64,000 bases of DNA from Tiliqua scincoides (taxonomy: Eukaryota; Chordata; Lepidosauria; Squamata; Scincidae). The first letter of the stretch is position 1. Each line of letters opens with the position of its first letter. The notes beneath the pieces were generated by a model. That model was given only the letters and a program-made list of their open reading frames with translations, did not search any database and had not been told where the DNA came from. The translations under genes and the position numbers were made by a program. The stretch covers positions 101,254,659 to 101,318,658 of the forward strand of contig NC_089822.1 in assembly GCF_035046505.1 (NCBI RefSeq), written 5' to 3'. This document shows positions 57,693 to 64,000 of the stretch, piece by piece.

Positions 57693-58824
57693 CAAAAATT
57701 TAGAGTCCCTTTAATTGGGTGGCTCAGCTATATTAGAGACAGGGGAATCCATCTTTGCCTGGTCACATTTTCTGGGGACATGCTGTCCTGCTGAGCAATG
57801 ACAGCCCTGATCAGCGGGACCCATAGAACAGACAATGTAGTTAGTATCTTATATAGAGTTAGAAGTTATTTTCTTGTTGCTTTGAAATGTATGTATTCTT
57901 TACCCTTTACTCACCTTCTTGAGGTTTCCCTCCCTTTAGGGTGGAGGACCTTCTTGCCTACTAATTCCGGACAAGTATAAGCAACAAATGTACAGCCAAT
58001 AGCTAAGATTAAATGAGGGATGCTGAATCAGTCATCGTAGAGGGCTACATTCTCCATTCCTGAGATTATTCACCTCACAAAGTAGAAAAACCTGCATGCA
58101 GGTAAAACCTCAAGAAAAGATGGAGGCAGGTGGAAGAAGGGAGAAGATTGGCATCAAATTAAGAAGGTGATTCACGGTCACAACATCCGGTCTACGAGCA
58201 CAAGTCTGCTGTTTGGCTCCTGCTGTCTTCACACCAAGTCCTCCAATTTAAACAACATGTGTTGTAGTCACTACAAAAAAAAATGGAATCAGTGTACAAC
58301 AGCAAAATATGGTTCCTCTCATTCTCACAAAAAATTCACTCTGGGTCCCCAAGTGGCAGACATCCAAATTGTACACATCTGACTTACAGACGGCCCTTCA
58401 ACACTTTCACATAGTCACAGTCCGTCTACTGTGGTGTTTTTGTCCAGGTGCAAAAGGGTTGGACCAGCAAGAGCTGTTTTGGTTTATGTACATTTCAGCT
58501 TGTGAAGTGAAGAACTTTATTATGGTCATAAGACCAGCCACATATAAAATATCAAAATATATACATATACAAAAGTATGCAATATATTATGATTAAGTTT
58601 CAGCTTATAGACAGCCCCCTGGAATGAAACTGGTAGGTATCTTGGGAATTATCTGTATGTAAAATGTATTGCTTGAACCCTGTTGTGACACAAGCATGGA
58701 AAGAGATACCAGGCTTTGGCATGCAAATTTCAATATCTCCCTTTAGCTTATCCTTACAAGTACAACCACATGATGAATCTTTGCATCATTTGCAAGAGAA
58801 AACAACTGAGATTTGCATGTCATT
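57693..58824. other. Gene-free stretch between the two flank copies
   Basis: No receptor remnant recognised. An AT-rich ttattatggtcataagacc / atatacatatac area lies at 58510-58580. Confidence 0.4.
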
Positions 58825-58927
58825 ATGTGTAGCACTACCTAGTAAAATTCCCAGCAGATTCCCCACCAGACCTATACCAGGAGACCCATCATCATCTACT
58901 ATCACCTATTCCAACTTTTATCCCAGA
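58825..58927 (+). repeat. Immediate 5' flank of the TAS2R gene, duplicated at 57593
   Basis: Matches 57593-57692. The frame upstream is open by chance for 88 codons back to 58664, with no receptor features, so it is treated as flank. Confidence 0.6.
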
Positions 58928-59872
58928 ATGGCATCTATGGACCGCAACATGTCTACACCATTAGGTATTATTGTTCTGATCATTTTTGGAATTGTGTCCA
59001 TTGCCACACTACTAGGAAATGGATTTATCATAGTCGTGAACAGCCACAACTGGTTGCACAGCAGGAAACTGGTCCCTTGTGAGCTTCTCCTGACATGTCT
59101 GAGCATCTTCAGATTTTTGCTGCAGTGCGCTGTCTTGTTGGGTCAATATATTCACATCAGCTCTCCAATGGATTACATGTGTAGCTATGCATGGAAAGGA
59201 ACTGGTCTGGCCTGGATATATTTCAACATGGCCAACTTTGCAGGCACCACCTGTCTCACTGTGTTCTACTGTGTGAAAGTCACCACCTTTGCCCACCCTC
59301 TCTTCCTCTGGCTGAAGTCAAGAATTGACAGGCTTGTGCCCCTTATGCTTGTAATATCCCTCATTGGTGTAGTCGCCTTTTATCTTCTTCCAGCTGTTGG
59401 TTTTTGGAGAATAAAAACATTCTGCGGTCTGACAAGAAACCTGACAGCAAACACAAGCCACACTGAGGATTCTGAAGTATTCCTATATGTGATTAAAAAT
59501 TCTCCACAGTTCTTGTTCACTGCCATCAATTTCAGCATCTGCTTAACTGCAGCCATTCTTTTGATTGTTTCTCTATGGAGGCATACAAAGAATCTCAAAA
59601 AGAGTGGCGTGGGCACTAAGGACCTCAGCACTCAGGCCCATATCAAGGTCATCAAACAGCTGGTGTTCTTCCTTGTCTTCTATATTTTATATTTTGTTAC
59701 CACGATAATTTCTACGACTGAGATATTAATGTTTGGAAACGTTGAGCGACTCATTTCTGACACCATCTTTTCTTTATATCCTTCTGCTCACTCAATCATC
59801 TTAATAAGGACCAATCCAAAGTTGAAAGGAGTGTGCACACGCATTCTGTCCAGCAGAGAAAGATCTTCCTAA
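58928..59872 (+). CDS. Bitter taste receptor, TAS2R family
   Basis: Seven-membrane bitter receptor of 314 residues, the usual TAS2R length, expected to act through gustducin in taste cells. Landmarks: GNGFIIVV at 30-37 in TM1; FYCVKVTTFAHPLFLWLK at 113-130 spanning TM3 and inner loop 2; N-glycosylation sites NLT (171) and NTS (175) in outer loop 2, where TAS2Rs are normally glycosylated; SLWRHTKNLKKSG at 215-227 and DLSTQAHIKVIK at 232-243 between TM5 and TM6; YPSAHSIILIRTNPKLK at 284-300 in TM7. Single exon, as expected. The start at 58928 gives the family length; Mets at 58937 and 58949 are alternatives. Resembles the TAS2R40/41/60 group by eye; no symbol is assigned. Confidence 0.93.
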   Translation: MASMDRNMSTPLGIIVLIIFGIVSIATLLGNGFIIVVNSHNWLHSRKLVPCELLLTCLSIFRFLLQCAVLLGQYIHISSPMDYMCSYAWKGTGLAWIYFNMANFAGTTCLTVFYCVKVTTFAHPLFLWLKSRIDRLVPLMLVISLIGVVAFYLLPAVGFWRIKTFCGLTRNLTANTSHTEDSEVFLYVIKNSPQFLFTAINFSICLTAAILLIVSLWRHTKNLKKSGVGTKDLSTQAHIKVIKQLVFFLVFYILYFVTTIISTTEILMFGNVERLISDTIFSLYPSAHSIILIRTNPKLKGVCTRILSSRERSS

Positions 59873-60818
59873 AGCCTCTTCCAGGAAAATAGACTGTCCA
59901 GCTGAACAGGAAATCTCATGAACTTCAAGAGCTAAATGGATGGATAAAATTCTGATCCACTGAGCACAGGCTTTGCAGGCTTAACTACAAAGAGCCTTTT
60001 CATTTTTCTCATGTTCTGCTTGTGTGCTTGAATATAAGACCCCAAGAAAAGCCCTGCTGGAGGCCCACCTGGTCCATCGCTTTGTTTTCCACAGTAGCTC
60101 ACTAGTTGCCTCTGGGAAGCCCACAAGGCAGGAGAGGAAAGGCATGCTTCCCGACAGTCATTGCTCTTCTACAATTGGCATTCACAGGTTTATGCCATTG
60201 AACCTGGAGGAAGCACATAGCCATCACAATCTGTAGCCATTAATAGAATATCCATGAATTCCATGAATCCCTTTTGAAAGCCATCCAAGCGGCTGGCTAT
60301 CACCACATCTTGTGGCAATAAATGAAACCGATGAAATATATGCGATGTGAAGAAATATCCCTTTTGTCCATCCAATATCATTGCCAATCAGTTCCACTGT
60401 GAGGGGAGGCCTAGAACTGACTCCTTATATGGCATGCAGCCCTATCCTCCCTCAGGAGGGAAGTCTTCCTTTTGGTAGGGAATTTTGGTGGGAATTCAGA
60501 TAATTCATCCCTACCAATGACCCCTTTGAACTCCTGAGGTAAACTAATACAATCATTCAAAGCCAGAAAGTTTTACCACAGCTAGGTGACCCCTGTATTC
60601 ATATTATTTTTTTTATTATTATTTTAAATAATTGTAGGCTGAAATTAGATAAACAAAAAGGCAAAGCAAGTCTTTTAATATATTGTAGAAAATAGCTATA
60701 ACCTTGAATTTTGGAAGTTTGCTGCAATATTTTCTATTGTAAATTGTCCTTTCCAAATATGTATTGTTTTTGATGCTTCTGCTTTATTCCTGGCGCTATA
60801 GGTGTGCCTCAATATTAA
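59873..60818. mobile_element. 3' flank of the TAS2R gene with a CR1/L3 fragment
   Basis: 60240-60400 (minus) has ttgaaagccatccaagcggc, atcaccacatcttgtggcaa and gaagaaatatcccttttgtc, the inverse of CR1/L3 C-terminal sequence. The rest is AT-rich and empty. Confidence 0.5.
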
Positions 60819-61031
60819 CTTGAAAACCAGGGAATTCAGCTAATAAGCACCTCAGCTCTAAGAATATTTTTGCTTCCCCTTCCCCTCCCCCACTAGTTTT
60901 AGACCTTATTAATCTGATTGACTGTTAACAAACAGATTAACAAGGCCTAAAACTGATATGAGGGGGCAGGGGAAACAAGTGTTCTTAGAGAGAGTTGACG
61001 TGTTTAGTAGCTGAATTTCCTGGTTTCCAAG
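60819..61031. mobile_element. Foldback element with 98 bp arms
   Basis: Left arm 60819-60916 (cttgaaaaccagggaattca ... cttattaatctg) is inverted at 60933-61031 (cagattaacaaggcctaa ... tttcctggtttccaag), with a 16-base loop. The arms match along their full length with modest divergence. Probably a palindromic MITE. Confidence 0.75.
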
Positions 61032-61102
61032 TTCGATTTTCATTGAGAATCAGTTTGAGGGAATGTAGTCCTAGCTACTTAATTATCTCAGTGCCAGACA
61101 GG

Positions 61103-61593
61103 CAGCCCAATCATGAGCTGCCTGGGGTGTGGGGCTGCCGCGGCGCCAAAAATGGCTGCTGCAGCATCCTGAGCGCAACCAGGCAGCTGCTGGTGGCTCC
61201 TCAGTGGAAGGGGACATTCGTAAGGAAGGTAGCCCCACAATGGGGCTATTCGATTCTGCAACAACCCTTGGGTCACTGTAGAATCAAGGTCCTCCATGTC
61301 TGGCGGCAGACCCAACCTGGAGGCTGAGGATTCGTTCGAGCTCTGCTGTTCTGGTCCCACCTTACTCCCGCTCCCGGAATGCCTCCTCCCCACCCTCCCT
61401 CCATCTCCCCCTGTCCTGGAATGCCTCCCCCCATGTCTCCACTCACCTCTTTGCTGCCTGGTGGTCCGCGTCACCACTAAGCCGCAGAGCACCAGTGCTG
61501 GACCGGCGCTGAGGGCTGTGAACGTGCTTTACGGCACATTTGCGACACTCATTGCCGGCGGAGCACCAGTGATGTGAGCTCAGGATTGGGCTC
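61103..61593 (+). mobile_element. GC-rich transposon, copy D
   Basis: gcagcccaatcatgagctgc at left and gagctcaggattgggctcc at right are long inverse ends. Interior: aaggggacattcg, a C-rich block, gtgctttacggcacatttg. Same layout as copies A and B. Confidence 0.65.
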
Positions 61594-61637
61594 CAAGGGA
61601 GCAAGAGTGGTGTTGGGGTCAGCCAGGTTGGGTCAAA

Positions 61638-61950
61638 AGAAGAGGTTTCCTTTTCTGTTCGTAGGAAGTCAGAATTCAAACCATAGTGTCCCTCCAAACA
61701 ATTTGAGTTTAAAAAAAATGCAGGAAGGGCAGTTTGATTTGAAATTTCCTCCACAAGGCCAACTGAAGAGAGAGGAGCAGAGAGTCTGCCACAAGAAGAG
61801 GTTAAACACCATTTCCTTTTCTGTTTGTGTGAAGCCAGAATTCAAACCACAAAATTTGAGAGTCCACCCTTCAAAAACATTTGATTTTATTTGAAAAAGT
61901 GCAGGAAGGGCAGCTTGGTTTAAAATTTCCTCCATATGGCCAACTAAAAA
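61638..61950. repeat. Two-unit tandem duplication, ~156 bp period
   Basis: 61638-61770 and 61794-61950 share agaagaggtt, cagaattcaaaccaca, gtgcaggaagggcag and aaatttcctcca...ggccaact. Divergence is visible, so it is old. Confidence 0.7.
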
Positions 61951-62819
61951 GCCAACTGCATGGGGGAGGAATTAAGCAGCCCCATATATATCAGTGAGCT
62001 TCCTGCCATTCTGTGTGGGAAGTTGTGACAAAAACCACAGAGCTATATCACTCAGAAGCCAGAAGGAACCCCTCTATTCCCATAAAACCTTGCAGACATT
62101 AAGGCCCAGCTGGCTAAGTGCTGGTGGCAGTGGAAGAATGAGCAGGAGGATCAGCCCTGGGCAACTTGTGGTCCTGGCTCTGGAACACTGAGAGCACCAC
62201 AGGGCATATGCCTGTTGGCGGGTCTACCTGGCCGGGCTGACCCCAAAACCTCAGTACTGGTGGAAGTGCCTGACGTTACATCAGGGGACTGTCAGGCCCC
62301 AGAAGCACCATGTTGGGGGGTCAGTGCTAGGTTTTGCCCAAGGCTGCCAGCAACCTGGCAATAAGGGATCATGATGATTTCCAAAAGGCTGCCCTGAATT
62401 CAAATTCAGATTGGTGTAGGCTTCTGTTGGCCTCTTCCCATCTCACAGCACGTCAAGACTGAGTCATGGATCCTGCTGCTCTAAGGTAGCAGCTCAGCAG
62501 CATTTCTTATCAGCAAGTTGATAAGCTGCATCACATTTTGCCAACAACAGAGACTGTGAAAACAATACTACTAAGTAATATTCAGCAATCCAGTTTGCAG
62601 TGCAGCACCACTGCGAAGAACTGATCTTGAAAGTCTTCCAGAATGCTTGCCACTATCTGGAGATTCTTCTGCCCATTTCTTGAAAGGGGGAAAAAAGAAG
62701 GGAAAGGAATGGGGCAGAGAGAGCTACCACAATTAAGATGGAGTGAAATTTGCATTTCACCCCACAGTTTCAACACCAAGATTGTAAGTGTGATACAGCA
62801 ATTAAACAGCATTAATGGT
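61951..62819. other. Gene-free stretch
   Basis: Nothing recognised. CpG-poor, mixed composition. Confidence 0.35.
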
Positions 62820-63304
62820 GTAATCCTATCCCTCTGCCCCCTATATAACTAGAGTTGCACCAGAGGAGGCTGCTTTACTGCAATCGCAGCCACTGCCAAT
62901 GTGCACTGTAGACCTGCTGGTTGGAAGCTGAATCAGCTTCCCACATGCTTGCAGTCCCACGGAGACCCACTGGGGCAGGTAAGGCCACAGAGGGGTTGTA
63001 GAGAGGTAGGGAGGGGTTTGATTGCAGAGAGTGTGGGCAAAACAGGTTGGTCATAGGGCCGGGGAGTAGGGCAGACCAGGCCTGTGAAGGGAGTGGGATC
63101 AGCAAAGACAGTGCTGAATTCTGACCCCCTTCCCAGGACTGATCCGCCTTCATGGGCCGACGCAGACTTGCACCAGCCATATCTCTGGCAAAGGTCCAAG
63201 TTGACTCATAGTGGTAGCTCAGCCTTACTCTGGAGCAAGGGGACAAGTGCCCCCTTACCCTGAAGAGACCTCCAGTAGCTGGGATCAGGTAGGATTGGGC
63301 TGTT
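62820..63304 (-). mobile_element. GC-rich family relative
   Basis: gtaatcctatccctctgcc at left and gatcaggtaggattgggctg at right form worn inverse ends; ccttaccctgaagaga resembles the gagaagggga block of copies A-D. Less certain than those. Confidence 0.45.
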
Positions 63305-63794
63305 ACAAGGGTATGTGGTTTACATTAAGAGGCTGGGTCCTTAGACCAAGGAATATATCTTGAAATTAATTCAGGATATTCTTCATAAAACTTCTTTCCA
63401 GACCACTAAAAAGCAAGAAGGCAACTCTGCTGCTTCTCCAGCTGGCACCCCAGTCGCAGAAAAGATTTCTAGGGGTATTGAGGTGACAAAGGACCCACAG
63501 GATATGATTTAAGGAGGCACTAAACTGAACTCTCTGATGTCCAAGAACGTTGGCAAACAAAAGAAATGCCACATGTTTGGTCACATGGACCTGGATAAGT
63601 CCCAAGCTATAAAGGTACCACTTGCAACAGGATACCTGGCTGTGTCATTAGTAACTGTATCCTCCTGGAATTTGCATTGCTCTCTGTGTTGACATGACCA
63701 TTTAAAGAGCCCCCAAGAGCAGTTTGGAAATCAGATAGAAACCAGGAGTGATTCCACTTGTCCTCTCAAACATTTCTCCTGGAAAGGGACCACG
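63305..63794. other. 5' flank of the second TAS2R gene
   Basis: No repeat called. accaggagtgattccacttgt at 63741-63760 may be a worn counterpart of the duplicated flank at 57593 and 58825. Confidence 0.35.
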
Positions 63795-64000
63795 ATGATT
63801 AGAGGACACACAACTCCATTTGCTCTCGTTCTTCTACTCATTTTAGGAATTGAGTCCATCATTGCCTTTTTGGGAAATGGATTTATCATAGTTGTGAATG
63901 GCCACAGATGGCTCCAAAGCAGGAAGATGCTCCCTTGTGATCTCCTTCTGACCTCTTTAGGCACGACCAGGTTTCTGCTACAATTGGTTGTTCTTGTGTC
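63795..64000 (+). CDS. Bitter taste receptor, TAS2R family, partial at the window edge
   Basis: 68 codons are open from the ATG at 63795 to the end of the window. TM1 reads IIAFLGNGFIIVVNGHRW with the GN pair, followed by LQSRKMLPCDLLLTSLG and TTRFLLQLVVLV (TM2), closely parallel to the gene at 58928 (GNGFIIVVNSHNW, SRKLVPCELLLTCLS). I infer a tandem duplicate. Whether the rest is intact cannot be seen. The frame has no stop for 20 or more codons upstream, but that part has no receptor features. Confidence 0.88.
   Translation, partial: MIRGHTTPFALVLLLILGIESIIAFLGNGFIIVVNGHRWLQSRKMLPCDLLLTSLGTTRFLLQLVVLV

Noticed and set aside
58664-58927. 88-residue N-terminal extension of the TAS2R
   Set aside because: TAS2Rs have very short N-termini; the region is duplicated non-coding flank, and the start at 58928 gives the family length.

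Overview
The window reads as vertebrate nuclear DNA from a squamate reptile, most likely a lizard; the species cannot be named from sequence alone. The evidence is the repeat mix: Sauria-type tRNA/Bov-B-tailed SINEs, CR1 and L2-like LINE 3' ends, many short hAT and Tigger-like DNA transposons, and a short palindromic repeat built on agtaagtccc. No bacterial, organellar or viral gene set is present.

Five chemosensory receptor genes are supported, all on the + strand. Three are single-coding-exon class II olfactory receptors: 25867-26859 (family 6-like), 35254-36210 (close to OR6V1) and 54078-55067 (family 10-like). Two are bitter taste receptors of the TAS2R family: a complete one at 58928-59872, and one that starts at 63795 and runs off the right edge. 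Each olfactory ORF has a good splice acceptor 3 to 22 bases before its chosen ATG, as expected for the non-coding 5' exon plus single coding exon layout. From memory, human 7q34-q35 also groups OR6V1, an OR10 locus and TAS2R39/40/41/60, so this may be the reptile counterpart of that cluster.

Bases 1-25800 are gene-free and repeat-rich. The key structure is a nest: a small hAT element (9396-11527) holds an inserted LINE, and the insertion's target duplications also enclose 4.5 copies of a ~73-74 bp tandem repeat with a 147 bp higher-order period. A second LINE piece, in the opposite orientation (12355-12871), splits a tRNA-type SINE between 11 bp target duplications. At 18868-19012 a SINE with a 5S rRNA head carries the same 3' tail as this LINE, which points to a LINE/SINE partnership.

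Bases 25800-54000 hold the two OR6-type genes among transposons. Several hAT copies have 8 bp target duplications that can still be read, including two abutting copies sharing one octamer (52986-53774). Bases 46627-48450 are a composite of GC-rich elements, a hAT and a split LINE. Three gene-like but unassigned blocks are flagged: 33835-34630 (minus), 44215-44614 (plus) and 45724-45965 (minus).

Bases 54000-64000 hold the OR10-like gene and the two TAS2R genes. A ~100 bp duplicate of the DNA just upstream of the first TAS2R lies 1.2 kb further upstream. A 98 bp-arm foldback and a 156 bp tandem duplication lie between the two TAS2R genes.

All family calls come from reading motifs, without database searches. 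Repeat boundaries backed by a target duplication are good to a few bases; others are approximate.
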